From Catenovulum sediminis (GTDB taxonomy: Bacteria > Pseudomonadota > Gammaproteobacteria > Enterobacterales > Alteromonadaceae): 64,000 bases of DNA. Both the position numbers and the translations under genes were made by a program. Where the stretch lies: assembly GCF_040270295.1 (NCBI RefSeq), contig NZ_JBELOE010000259.1; one strand, given 5' to 3'. Shown piece after piece: positions 55,779 to 64,000 of this stretch (position 1 is the stretch's first letter; each line of letters starts with the position of its first letter). Below the pieces are notes generated by a model that was not told where the DNA came from, did no database searches, and saw nothing but the letters and a program-made list of their open reading frames with translations.

Positions 55779-55993
55779 AAAGACCTTATTTATGAAAGGT
55801 AAGGGTTACCAGTGCGGTCATTATACTGATTCTTCAACAAGATGCAGTAGTTGCGCATGTAGTTTGATAGGAATGAATATCCTGCTAACGCGAACTGGTT
55901 CCAGACTCGTCGTAATTTTACGTTTCTGTTCGCTTTCTTTTTGTTAGAATGCACGGGCGCTCCAATTAGAGCAATCAAATTCAGGGAAATTCG

Positions 55994-56800
55994 ATGTCAG
56001 CAGAATCTATAGTTGAATTAAAAGATGTCACTTTTAAACGTGGCGAGCGAACCATTTACGATCAAATTAGTCTAGATATACCCAGAGGCAAAGTCGTTGC
56101 TGTGATGGGGCCGAGTGGTATCGGGAAAACTACGTTACTGCGTTTAATCGCCGGGCAAATTAAACCTGACTTAGGTGATATTTACTTTGACGGTGAAGTC
56201 ATAAATAAAATGGGCCGCAATAAATTATATGAAGCACGTAAAAAAATGAGTATGTTGTTTCAAAGTGGCGCATTGTTTACTGAAATGTCTGTTTTCGACA
56301 ATATAGCGTTTCCTATTCGGGAGCATTGTAAACTACCCGACGATATTATTCGTAGTATGGTGTTAATGAAATTAAACTCCGTTGGTTTAAGAGGTGCGGC
56401 AGATCTAATGCCTACAGAATTGTCGGGCGGTATGGCCAGGCGGGCAGCGTTAGCCAGAGCGATTGCACTTGATCCGGCATTAATTATGTATGACGAGCCG
56501 TTTGCAGGACAGGATCCTATTTCAATGGGCGTTCTGATTCGTCTGATTCGAGAATTAAATGATTCGCTTGGTTTAACTTCAATAGTCGTTTCGCATGACG
56601 TTTCAGAAGTTATGAGCATTGCGGATTACGCTTATATTATGGCCAATCAGAAAATTATCGGGCAAGGTACACCACAACAATTGTTAAAATCTGATTCACC
56701 ACTAATTCATCAATTTATGTCAGGTGAAGCAGATGGCCCAGTGCCATTTCACTACACAGCTGAACCGATTGAAGAACAAATGCAGGAGGTATTTTGTTAA
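55994..56800 (+). CDS. mlaF: Phospholipid ABC transporter ATP-binding protein MlaF
   Basis: ATPase of the MlaFEDB complex, which moves phospholipids between the inner membrane and MlaC to keep outer-membrane asymmetry. The 268-aa protein has Walker A (GPSGIGKTT), the signature LSGGMARRAALARAI and Walker B (LIMYDEPFAGQDP). It overlaps mlaE by 1 nt. Confidence 0.96.
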   Translation: MSAESIVELKDVTFKRGERTIYDQISLDIPRGKVVAVMGPSGIGKTTLLRLIAGQIKPDLGDIYFDGEVINKMGRNKLYEARKKMSMLFQSGALFTEMSVFDNIAFPIREHCKLPDDIIRSMVLMKLNSVGLRGAADLMPTELSGGMARRAALARAIALDPALIMYDEPFAGQDPISMGVLIRLIRELNDSLGLTSIVVSHDVSEVMSIADYAYIMANQKIIGQGTPQQLLKSDSPLIHQFMSGEADGPVPFHYTAEPIEEQMQEVFC

Positions 56801-57582
56801 TGCTATTGGATTGGTTTGCTGGTATTGGTCGCAATGGTATCAACGCCACGATGACCTTAGGCCGTGCAGGTATTATGTTATTTAATGCGCTGTGGTCATT
56901 ACCTAATTTTAGAAAAAACACCCCCTTGTTGATCAAGCAATTGTTTGTGGTCGGTGTACAATCGCTTGCCATTATCATTGTAAGTGGCTTGTTTATCGGC
57001 ATGGTTTTAGGTTTACAAGGTTACACCATACTGGTCGGTTATGGCGCAGAAAATAGTCTAGGGCCTATGGTTGCCTTGTCATTGTTAAGAGAGTTAGGTC
57101 CGGTGGTGACTGCTTTATTATTTGCTGGCCGAGCAGGCTCCGCTTTAACGGCAGAAATAGGTTTGATGAAAGCGACAGAGCAACTTTCAAGTATGGAGTT
57201 AATGGCTGTTGATCCGTTGAGGCGAGTTATTGCCCCACGCTTTTGGGCGGGGGTGTTAAGTATGCCTTTATTGGCGCTGATGTTCAGTGCTGTTGGTATT
57301 TTAGGCGGGCATTTGGTTGGCGTGGAATGGCTGGGTGTCGATAGTGGCAGTTATTGGAGTGTGATGCAGGCAGCTGTTGATTTAAAAGATGATGTGATGA
57401 ATGGTTTTATCAAAAGTGTTGCCTTTGCATTTGTCGTGACTTGGATCGCTATCTTTCGGGGTTATGATTGTATCCCCACATCAGAAGGTATCAGTAAAGC
57501 GACAACACAAACTGTCGTGCATGCATCGTTAGCTGTTTTAGGCTTAGATTTCGTTTTAACCGCTTTAATGTTTGGAGAATAA
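56800..57582 (+). CDS. mlaE: Phospholipid ABC transporter permease MlaE
   Basis: Inner-membrane permease of the Mla complex, about 260 aa with five to six helices and the MlaE signature around LGPVVTALLFAGRAGSALTA. I chose the ATG at 56800, which shares one base with the mlaF stop and has AGGAGG 10 nt upstream; a TTG at 56794 sits too close to that site. Confidence 0.95.
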   Translation: MLLDWFAGIGRNGINATMTLGRAGIMLFNALWSLPNFRKNTPLLIKQLFVVGVQSLAIIIVSGLFIGMVLGLQGYTILVGYGAENSLGPMVALSLLRELGPVVTALLFAGRAGSALTAEIGLMKATEQLSSMELMAVDPLRRVIAPRFWAGVLSMPLLALMFSAVGILGGHLVGVEWLGVDSGSYWSVMQAAVDLKDDVMNGFIKSVAFAFVVTWIAIFRGYDCIPTSEGISKATTQTVVHASLAVLGLDFVLTALMFGE

Positions 57583-57586
57583 AGCT

Positions 57587-58057
57587 GTGAATAACCGCAA
57601 AATTGAGGTTTTAGTAGGATTTTTTATTGCTGCAGGTATCGCTGCATTTTTATTTTTGGCGTTGAGTGTTGCCAATTCAGGTGGTTTCAGCAACGGTGAC
57701 TCATATCGTTTAAGTGCCAAGTTTGATAACATCGGTGGTTTGAAAGTGCGCTCACCAGTAAAAGTCGGTGGTGTTGTGGTCGGCCGTGTAGCTGAAATTA
57801 AGCTGGACACAAATTCGTTTATGGCCGAAGTGGTAATGGATATTTCTGTTGATTACAAAGACTTCCCTGAAACCAGCTCGATTAGTATTTTGACCGCTGG
57901 CCTTTTGGGCGAGCAGTACCTTGGTCTAGAGCCCGGTTTTATGATGGAAGGAATTGAAACGCTTAAACCAGGTGATTATATACAGGACACTAAATCAGCA
58001 CTTGTACTGGAAGAGTTGATTGGTCAATTCCTGTTTAGTCAAGGTGGCGAAGATTAG
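57587..58057 (+). CDS. mlaD: Phospholipid-binding MCE protein MlaD
   Basis: MlaD is a membrane-anchored MCE-domain protein that forms a hexameric ring for lipid passage. The product (156 aa) has one N-terminal helix (about 5-27) and the MCE domain with FDNIGGLKVRSPVKVGGV and GLLGEQYLGLEPG. The GTG at 57587 has GGAG 9 nt upstream; the longer frame from a TTG at 57572 overlaps the mlaE stop without a ribosome site. Confidence 0.95.
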   Translation: MNNRKIEVLVGFFIAAGIAAFLFLALSVANSGGFSNGDSYRLSAKFDNIGGLKVRSPVKVGGVVVGRVAEIKLDTNSFMAEVVMDISVDYKDFPETSSISILTAGLLGEQYLGLEPGFMMEGIETLKPGDYIQDTKSALVLEELIGQFLFSQGGED

Positions 58058-58068
58058 AGGAAATGTTG

Positions 58069-58743
58069 ATGAGAAGCCTTATTAAAACGGGTGTACTGCT
58101 TTCAAGCTGTTTATTTTTTATAGCCCCAGTGCACTCTTTACAGGCTGCTGAGCAGTCGCAAATATTGCAAATAGACGACCCATATGTGTTATTTGATAAG
58201 GTAACACAAAAAGCTTTTGAGCGATTTAAAGCCGAGTGGCCTCTAGTTAAACAACAACCGGAAAAGCTTAAAGAAATTATTCGTGAGGAGTTGTTGCCTT
58301 ATATTGACTACGAATATGCTGCATTTAAAGTTTTGGGCAAGCATGTGCGAGAGGTAAAACCGGATGACAGACGTTTATTTGTAGATGCTTTTAAAGACTA
58401 TATTGTCACCGTTTATGCTCAGCTTTTTGCTCAGTATAAAGAAACACAATCCATTATCGTAGAGCCCTCGCGAGATACAGAAGGCAATAAAATAGCCGTG
58501 GTAAAAAGTAAGATTATTGAACCAGGACGTCCGGATATTAACGTCATGTTTAAATTGATTAATCGTGATGATAGATGGCGTGCGTTTGATATGGAAGCAG
58601 AAGGCATCTCGGTATTAAATACAAAACGTAAAGAGATTGACTCGGCTATGCCGCGTATGGGGATCTCAGGTATTATTAAAGATCTTAAAGACAAAGCACA
58701 GCAAAAGCTAAATTTTAAAGACAGTGAGTCTACATCAGCATGA
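58069..58743 (+). CDS. mlaC: Phospholipid-binding periplasmic protein MlaC
   Basis: MlaC shuttles phospholipids between MlaA in the outer membrane and MlaFEDB. The 224-aa product has a signal peptide (to about residue 27) and the Tol-Tol-Ttg2 domain, with LPYIDYEYAAFKVLG and FVDAFKDYIVTVYAQ. I chose the ATG at 58069, 8 nt after AGAGG; the ATG at 58063 is only 2 nt from it. It overlaps mlaB by 4 nt. Confidence 0.94.
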   Translation: MRSLIKTGVLLSSCLFFIAPVHSLQAAEQSQILQIDDPYVLFDKVTQKAFERFKAEWPLVKQQPEKLKEIIREELLPYIDYEYAAFKVLGKHVREVKPDDRRLFVDAFKDYIVTVYAQLFAQYKETQSIIVEPSRDTEGNKIAVVKSKIIEPGRPDINVMFKLINRDDRWRAFDMEAEGISVLNTKRKEIDSAMPRMGISGIIKDLKDKAQQKLNFKDSESTSA

Positions 58744-59036
58744 TCAAACTTGCAGAAAAACAACTGAATCATCAGTATTGGCAGTTGGAAGGCGATTTAA
58801 CGCGAGATAGTGATTTATCTTATATTCCGGATGCGCCATGCAAAGATTCTTGTCAGGTAGATGTTTCGCTGGAAGATGTCGGGCGCATTGATACTGCAGG
58901 TTTAGCTTATTTAATTAAATTAAAACTCCAATTGGCGGATAGTAACATCCAGATTAAATTTATTCATGGTGGAAAAAATTTACATAAATTAGCCAAGCTA
59001 TATGGCGTTCAAACATTGTTAGGGTTATCTGAATGA
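58740..59036 (+). CDS. mlaB: STAS-domain protein MlaB
   Basis: Small cytoplasmic STAS protein (98 aa) that stabilises MlaF in the Mla complex. The motif VGRIDTAGLAYLIKL holds the conserved region around the STAS helix. It overlaps mlaC and ibaG by 4 nt each (ATGA). Confidence 0.92.
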   Translation: MIKLAEKQLNHQYWQLEGDLTRDSDLSYIPDAPCKDSCQVDVSLEDVGRIDTAGLAYLIKLKLQLADSNIQIKFIHGGKNLHKLAKLYGVQTLLGLSE

Positions 59037-59287
59037 ACTTAGAAGAAATTAAAGATTTATTGGCTGAAGCAATAGAGCATGAAGAGTTAGTTGTTGAACA
59101 CGAAGATAACTACTATTTAAACATTACGATTGTATCTGCTTTGTTTGAAGGGATGCGACCGGTTAAACGCCAGCAAATGGTATATCAGCCGCTAAATGCA
59201 ATGATTGCGGATGGCACGATACACGCAGTAAAAATTAAAGCATTTACCGCAGACGAATGGCAAAAACATAAAAAACTCAATTTTTAA
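59033..59287 (+). CDS. ibaG: BolA-family protein IbaG
   Basis: An 84-aa BolA-like protein, of the type that partners monothiol glutaredoxins in iron-sulphur handling. It has VSALFEGMRPVKRQQMVYQPL typical of IbaG and sits between mlaB and murA as in E. coli. It overlaps mlaB by 4 nt. Confidence 0.93.
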   Translation: MNLEEIKDLLAEAIEHEELVVEHEDNYYLNITIVSALFEGMRPVKRQQMVYQPLNAMIADGTIHAVKIKAFTADEWQKHKKLNF

Positions 59288-59310
59288 GTTGTATTGGAGT
59301 TTCCAGCTGA

Positions 59311-60573
59311 ATGGATAAATTTGTTATTACCGGTGGTGTACCTTTGTGCGGAGATGTTCGTATATCGGGTGCTAAAAATGCCGCTTTACCTATATTGTTT
59401 TCGACTATTCTGAATCCTGAGCCTGTTAATTTAACAAATGTGCCTGAATTAAAAGATATCAAAACAACACTTAAATTATTGGCCGAACTTGGCATTCAGT
59501 GCGACAAAGCGCCTCACCAGTATAGCTTTGATGCGTCACACTTAACCTCGACTACCGCACCTTATGATTTGGTACGTACCATGCGCGCCTCAATATTAGC
59601 ACTAGGGCCTTTGGTGGCTCGCTGTGGTGAAGCAAAAGTTTCCCTACCCGGAGGCTGTGCAATTGGTGCTCGACCGGTGAATTTACACATTTCCGGTTTG
59701 CAACAAATGGGCGCTGAGGTCACCGTTGAACATGGTTATATTGTTGCTAGTACGCACGGCAAACGGTTGCAAGGTGCGCACATCTTTTTTGATATTGTGA
59801 CGGTAACCGGCACCGAAAATTTAATGATGGCGGCTGTTTTGGCGGAAGGTCAAACGGTACTGGAAAACGCAGCACGCGAGCCGGAAGTGGTCGATTTAGC
59901 CAATTGTTTAATAGCGATGGGCGCGGATATACAAGGCGCGGGCACAGATACAATCACTATCAATGGGGTCGAAAAGCTACATGCATGTGATTATTCTGTT
60001 TTACCAGATCGTATTGAAACCGGAACTTTTTTAGTTGCAGCTGCCGTAACGGGTGGACGGGTTACTTGTACGCACACTTCAGCGAAGCTTTTAGAATCTG
60101 TGATTACTAAACTAAAAGAAGCGGGCGCGGCTGTTTCATCGACCGAAAATAGCATTACGCTAGATATGACAGGGCGTACGCTCAAAGCCGTGAATATCAA
60201 AACTGCACCGCACCCTGCATTCCCAACGGATATGCAGGCACAATTTACTGTATTGAATTGTGTTGCTCAAGGGACAGGTACCATTCACGAGACAATATTT
60301 GAAAATCGATTTATGCACGTACCTGAATTACATCGTATGGGTGCAGACATCGAGTTAGAAAGTAATACAGCAATTGTGCGCGGTGTGACGAGCTTAACCG
60401 GCGCCGAAGTGATGGCGACCGATCTGCGCGCTTCAGCATGCTTGGTTATTGCGGGTCTTTTTGCGCAAGACGAAACGGTTGTCAATCGTATATATCATCT
60501 TGATCGCGGTTACGAATCTTTAGAGTTAAAGCTCAATAGTTTAGGGGCCAGTGTTCAGCGTGTGGCCGGGTAA
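59311..60573 (+). CDS. murA: UDP-N-acetylglucosamine 1-carboxyvinyltransferase
   Basis: MurA transfers enolpyruvate from PEP to UDP-GlcNAc, the first committed step of peptidoglycan synthesis. The 420-aa protein has the catalytic Cys in LPGGCAIGARPV (the fosfomycin-binding residue, so Cys not Asp), ISGAKNAALPI near the start and DLRASACLVIAGL near the end. Its last 33 nt overlap the end of the convergent degS gene. Confidence 0.97.
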   Translation: MDKFVITGGVPLCGDVRISGAKNAALPILFSTILNPEPVNLTNVPELKDIKTTLKLLAELGIQCDKAPHQYSFDASHLTSTTAPYDLVRTMRASILALGPLVARCGEAKVSLPGGCAIGARPVNLHISGLQQMGAEVTVEHGYIVASTHGKRLQGAHIFFDIVTVTGTENLMMAAVLAEGQTVLENAAREPEVVDLANCLIAMGADIQGAGTDTITINGVEKLHACDYSVLPDRIETGTFLVAAAVTGGRVTCTHTSAKLLESVITKLKEAGAAVSSTENSITLDMTGRTLKAVNIKTAPHPAFPTDMQAQFTVLNCVAQGTGTIHETIFENRFMHVPELHRMGADIELESNTAIVRGVTSLTGAEVMATDLRASACLVIAGLFAQDETVVNRIYHLDRGYESLELKLNSLGASVQRVAG

Positions 60574-61647
60574 CTCCTGAATTGTCACCATTAAATTAAG
60601 CCTGACACCTTGCCGAATAACAGTTACCGGCAAGCGTGTACCAGGTTTGGTTTCGGCAATTAAGTCTAATGTTTGCGCTCTGCCTGTGACAGATTGGTGG
60701 TTAATTTCCACGATAATGTCATTGGGTTTGATGCCTGCAATGTCAGCGGGTCCATTGGGGGAGACCATAGTCACTATGATACCCACCGGGGTCACCAATT
60801 CATCACCGTTTTGAATATAGGTTTCTTTACCTGACAAACCTAAATATCCTCTGACAACACGTCCGTCAACGGCTATTTTTCTGAGTATGGTTAGTGCTAA
60901 ACGTGCGGGAACGGCAAAGAAAATACCTTGGGCCTGATTGTTGCGGCGAGCAGAAGCATAGTTAAAAGAGTTGATGCCAACTAAATAACCATCACTATCA
61001 ACTAGCGCACCGCCTGAGTTACCATCGTTGATGGCCGCGTCCATTTGAATAAAGTCAGCGTAGTTTGAGCTTAAACCAGCACGCCCTGTTGCACTGACAA
61101 TACCTTGAGTAATGGTTTGCCCAAGGTTATACGGATTGCCGATAGCCAGTACTAGATCCCCCGGTTGAGATGTTAAATTGGGATCAATCGGTGCAACCGG
61201 TAAATTTTCACTTTGTACATACAATACCGCAAGGTCAGTATATGGGTCACTGCCGATGAGCTGCGCTTCAAATTGCCGACCATCTTGTAATGCGACTAAT
61301 ATCTGATCTGCATTTTTAACCACATGTTCTGCGGTTAAAATGAAACCTTTTTCAGAAACAATTACCCCTGAACCCAAAGTTCTGATGGCCCGTTTACTAT
61401 TGTAAAAGCGCTCGTCAATTTCGAAACCCTGAGTGTAAATATTGACCACTGCAGGGGCGGCACGTGCAACCGCATGGGCAAACGAAATGGGTTTGCGTTC
61501 TTGTTTTTGTACGCTAAACAAGCTTTGCCAAATTAAGTTATTTTGGCGAAATTCGGGGAAAACGGCAAACAACAAAAGCGTTAGCACAATAGCCAGTGCA
61601 ATTGTATTGATTGTGAATTGCAAATGGGTGCTAAACTTTTGAGCCAT
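60541..61647 (-). CDS. degS: Membrane-anchored serine protease DegS
   Basis: DegS senses misfolded porins and starts RseA cleavage to free sigma-E. The 368-aa protein has one N-terminal membrane helix (about 12-31), a trypsin-like domain with His in LTAEHVV, Asp in YTDLAVL and Ser in DGNSGGALV, and a single PDZ domain. I chose the ATG at 61647, in line with the family; upstream in-frame codons run through the intergenic terminator. It follows degQ, with a terminator between. Confidence 0.95.
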   Translation of the reverse strand: MAQKFSTHLQFTINTIALAIVLTLLLFAVFPEFRQNNLIWQSLFSVQKQERKPISFAHAVARAAPAVVNIYTQGFEIDERFYNSKRAIRTLGSGVIVSEKGFILTAEHVVKNADQILVALQDGRQFEAQLIGSDPYTDLAVLYVQSENLPVAPIDPNLTSQPGDLVLAIGNPYNLGQTITQGIVSATGRAGLSSNYADFIQMDAAINDGNSGGALVDSDGYLVGINSFNYASARRNNQAQGIFFAVPARLALTILRKIAVDGRVVRGYLGLSGKETYIQNGDELVTPVGIIVTMVSPNGPADIAGIKPNDIIVEINHQSVTGRAQTLDLIAETKPGTRLPVTVIRQGVRLNLMVTIQELPGHTLNTGP

Positions 61648-61685
61648 TAATGTTCCCTTGCTGCATAAATAAAAATAAACATAAA

Positions 61686-61717
61686 CAAAAAAGTGGCACC
61701 CAGTTGGATGCCACTTT
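61686..61717 (-). terminator. Rho-independent terminator between degQ and degS
   Basis: On the minus strand AAAGTGGCA pairs with TGCCACTTT (61709-61717 with 61690-61698) and a T-rich run follows. It lies after degQ and 39 nt before the degS start, so it should separate the two units. Confidence 0.85.
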
Positions 61718-61752
61718 GATACCACTTTGATGTGCTGCGTTTACTATAACAA

Positions 61753-63129
61753 TTAACGAATCACTAAGTACAGTTGAGTTCGGCCTCTGACTATATTTAA
61801 TGCAATAATATTGTTTTTATGTTCATCCAGTTTTTCACGCAGGTCAGCAAGGTTTTCAACGCGCTCACGGTTGACACCTATGATGACGTCACCTTCTTCT
61901 AAGCCAATAATGGCTGCAGGAGAGCGGTCTTCAAGGGTTTTAACCAAAACACCTTTTTCACCTGCTTTGGTTTTACCGTTACCGAGCTCGGAACCCTCAA
62001 GTGCCGGATGCATATTGGAAGCAATAACATTGCCACCTTCAGCTTCGCGTAGTTTGACATTGATTGTCATTTCTTCACCGTCGCGAATGATGCCGAGCTT
62101 GGCTGTATTACCAGCGCCCATCGTACCTATTTTAGCGCGCAGTTCAAAGAAGGTTTCAATGCTGCGGCCATTTACACTAATAATCGCATCACCCGGTTTT
62201 ATACCCGCTTCTTCAGCCGCTGTGCCTTCAAATACCTGACGCACAAGGGCACCTTTACTCGTTGGTAGTTTAAGGGCTTTGGCGACACCTGCATCGATAT
62301 TTTCACCGGTTATACCTAATACACCGCGGCGAACTTCACCATACTCTAAGATTTGATCGACAAAGTTTTTCATCATATTTGAAGGGATTGCAAAGCCAAT
62401 CCCGACATTGCCACCATTAGGGCCCAATATCGCCGTGTTGATACCAATCAACTCGCCATTTAAGTTTACAAGGGCGCCACCAGAATTACCGCTATTAATG
62501 GCCGCGTCTGTTTGGATGAAGTTTTCGTAACCTTCAATCCCTAGTCCGCTGCGACCTAAAGCACTGACAATACCGGACGTCACGGTTTGACCGATGGCGA
62601 ATGGGTTACCGATTGCAATGGCAAAATCACCCACTCGTAGTTTATCTGAGTTTGCTAACGGCAGGTCGGTTAAGTTTTCGGCATCAATCTGTAGTAGAGC
62701 AACATCACTTTCTGAATCTGAGCCGAGCTTTTTTGCTTCGAACTGACGACCGTCTTTTAAGGTGATTAATACTTTATCCGTATCGGCTATGACGTGGTGA
62801 TTGGTGACGACGTAACCCTTTTTAGCGTCTATGATGACGCCCGAACCAGCCGTTTGAAAAGGTTTTTCCTGAATTTGTTCTCGCGGCGCATTCGGACCAA
62901 AAAAATAACGGAAAACATCGGGCACTCTTTGCCTGTTTTGCTTCATACCACTGGCGGAAATGTTAACAACCGCAGGCGTTGCTTTTTCTAGCATAGGCGC
63001 CAAAGTGGGCATGGTTTGTTTATCATCATTATCAAACCAAGGGAGTGCGGCTTGTGATGAAAGAGGCGTTAGGGCCAAACAGGCACCTAAAACAGAAACT
63101 TTTAATATATTGCGATAATTTGCTTTCAA
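61753..63129 (-). CDS. degQ: Periplasmic serine endoprotease DegQ/DegP family
   Basis: Periplasmic protease-chaperone of 458 aa. It has a signal peptide (cleavage near SQA-ALPW), a trypsin-like domain with His in VTNHHVIADTD, Asp in ESDVALL and Ser in SGNSGGALV, and two PDZ domains. Position next to degS supports DegQ. The start is TTG at 63129, supported by AGGAG 8 nt upstream; an earlier TTG at 63150 lacks one. Confidence 0.94.
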   Translation of the reverse strand: MKANYRNILKVSVLGACLALTPLSSQAALPWFDNDDKQTMPTLAPMLEKATPAVVNISASGMKQNRQRVPDVFRYFFGPNAPREQIQEKPFQTAGSGVIIDAKKGYVVTNHHVIADTDKVLITLKDGRQFEAKKLGSDSESDVALLQIDAENLTDLPLANSDKLRVGDFAIAIGNPFAIGQTVTSGIVSALGRSGLGIEGYENFIQTDAAINSGNSGGALVNLNGELIGINTAILGPNGGNVGIGFAIPSNMMKNFVDQILEYGEVRRGVLGITGENIDAGVAKALKLPTSKGALVRQVFEGTAAEEAGIKPGDAIISVNGRSIETFFELRAKIGTMGAGNTAKLGIIRDGEEMTINVKLREAEGGNVIASNMHPALEGSELGNGKTKAGEKGVLVKTLEDRSPAAIIGLEEGDVIIGVNRERVENLADLREKLDEHKNNIIALNIVRGRTQLYLVIR

Positions 63130-63154
63130 CGTCAGTTCTCCTAAATTCAAAGCT

Positions 63155-63175
63155 TGCTCCCAACAAAGGGGAGCA
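63155..63175 (-). other. Hairpin upstream of degQ
   Basis: TGCTCCC (63155-63161) pairs with GGGAGCA (63169-63175) over a 7-nt loop. It lies between zapG and degQ, 26 nt before the degQ start. The T-run expected of a terminator is weak on the minus strand; an attenuator or stability element is possible. Confidence 0.35.
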
Positions 63176-63212
63176 GCAATAAAGACACTTGAGCCGAGCT
63201 AAAAGTTCATTT

Positions 63213-63650
63213 TTACTTTTTATCCTCGGCGCTAAACCATCCCATTTTGCTATCAGAATAGTCACGCGGAATGGCTTCAGCCTGACCTTCGTTTAGCGTT
63301 TTACTTAAACTCTCTACTGGTCTACTTTGTTGCATTATGCTTGCAGTTTCGGCACCAAAAAATGGGACAAATTCTTTGTGTTCTTTTTGTACCGCCGCCA
63401 GTTCAGAAAATCTTTGTTGTGATTCATCTGCTGCCTGAGTTGCTTGTTTTGCAATGTTTTGCATCGCGTCATTGACGGATGCCAGGTAGCTATCGACATC
63501 TTTTTTAAAGCTTTCTTGTGCTTTTATATGATCGTTTAATTGTTCTGAAAGTTGATGATTTTTACCGGAAAGTTGCGGTATCAGGCGCATAACCAACAAA
63601 CCAACTATAAATCCGACTACAAAGATTATCGTGCCTTCTAACCACGTCAT
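63213..63650 (-). CDS. zapG: Cell-division/envelope protein ZapG (YhcB, DUF1043)
   Basis: A 145-aa inner-membrane protein with one N-terminal helix (about 5-24, IIFVVGFIVGLLVMRL), a coiled coil (about 28-85) and a low-complexity tail, the architecture of YhcB/ZapG. The family affects septation and envelope growth in E. coli. It is divergent from zapE, with a 69-bp gap, the same neighbourhood as in E. coli (zapE, zapG, degQ, degS). Confidence 0.93.
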   Translation of the reverse strand: MTWLEGTIIFVVGFIVGLLVMRLIPQLSGKNHQLSEQLNDHIKAQESFKKDVDSYLASVNDAMQNIAKQATQAADESQQRFSELAAVQKEHKEFVPFFGAETASIMQQSRPVESLSKTLNEGQAEAIPRDYSDSKMGWFSAEDKK

Positions 63651-63719
63651 GATGAATTACCTCAAAAAAAAGTTTAGCATTATAGATATACTGTTAAATA
63701 TACTTGTATTTGGCCCCTT

Positions 63720-64000
63720 ATGACCACCCCATTATTACAATATCAAGAAGATTTAAAATCAGGTAAATTGTTACCCGATGATGCACAAGCACAAGCTGTT
63801 CATTATTTAGACCAACTTTTCCAGCAATTGCAGAGTTATCAACTGCCAGAGGAGAATTGGTTCACACGTTTTAAATATTTGTTTCAACAACCCAAAAATC
63901 AAGCGCCGCAAGGTCTTTATTTTTGGGGCGGGGTTGGGCGCGGTAAAACTTACTTAATGGATTTGTTTTATCACAGCCTACCCACAGATAAAAAAATGCG
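63720..64000 (+). CDS. zapE: Cell division ATPase ZapE (AFG1 family), 5' part
   Basis: The first 93 codons of an AFG1/ZapE-type AAA ATPase, cut by the window end. It starts MTTPLLQYQEDLKSG, and the Walker A motif GGVGRGKTYLMDLF follows after about 75 residues, as in E. coli ZapE. In E. coli it binds FtsZ in late division and under anaerobic stress. Identity is also supported by zapG next door. Confidence 0.93.
   Translation, partial: MTTPLLQYQEDLKSGKLLPDDAQAQAVHYLDQLFQQLQSYQLPEENWFTRFKYLFQQPKNQAPQGLYFWGGVGRGKTYLMDLFYHSLPTDKKM

Overview
The window looks like chromosomal DNA of a marine gammaproteobacterium of the Alteromonadales type (Catenovulum/Alteromonas-like). This is inferred from gene families and gene order, not from a database search. 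Many blocks keep the enterobacterial order: dapF-DUF484-xerC-yigB; lptD-surA-pdxA-rsmA-apaG-apaH; yrbG-kdsD-kdsC-lptC-lptA-lptB-rpoN-hpf-ptsN-rapZ-npr divergent from mlaFEDCB-ibaG-murA; and zapE / zapG-degQ-degS. Base composition is moderately AT-rich. Genes are tightly packed, often overlapping by 1-11 nt. I saw no tRNA, rRNA, CRISPR array, insertion sequence or prophage gene.

Layout. 1-427: gene-free, with a terminator and two copies of an ~82-bp palindromic repeat. 428-3172: polA (-), preceded by an AT-rich gap with a perfect DnaA box. 3637-5857: YfiR-like protein plus a CHASE-type sensor kinase that lacks its phospho-acceptor histidine (-). 6040-8024: Tag-like glycosylase, rsmJ, yajQ (+). 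8026-8862: cysE (-). 9016-13382: membrane-anchored retropepsin-like protein, then dapF, DUF484, xerC and a YigB-like HAD hydrolase (+). 13392-17364: an exopolysaccharide export trio (outer-membrane barrel, Wza-like, Wzc-like; -) divergent from a HAMP-PilZ c-di-GMP receptor. 18908-21460: djlA, murU, amgK (-). 21566-28168: lptD, surA, pdxA, rsmA, apaG, apaH (+).

28171-46004 is the accessory part: an alpha-glucan (starch, pullulan or maltodextrin) utilisation locus. It holds a cytoplasmic GH13 alpha-glucosidase (-), a TonB-dependent receptor, two adjacent flavin-dependent tryptophan-halogenase-family proteins, a secreted S9 peptidase (-), a lipoprotein six-hairpin glycosidase, a sodium/solute symporter and a lipoprotein pullulanase. 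Four near-identical palindromes around ATACGTAT lie in its three promoter regions, so the genes probably form one regulon under a LacI-type repressor encoded elsewhere. The likely route is surface or periplasmic debranching, uptake through the TonB receptor, symport into the cytoplasm and final hydrolysis by the GH13 enzyme. The halogenase pair is the part without an explained role.

46081-64000 returns to housekeeping genes: a small unknown protein, mgtE, the PTS-Ntr/rpoN/LPS-transport operon (-), the Mla phospholipid-transport operon with ibaG and murA (+), degS, degQ and zapG (-), and the 5' part of zapE (+) cut by the window end.
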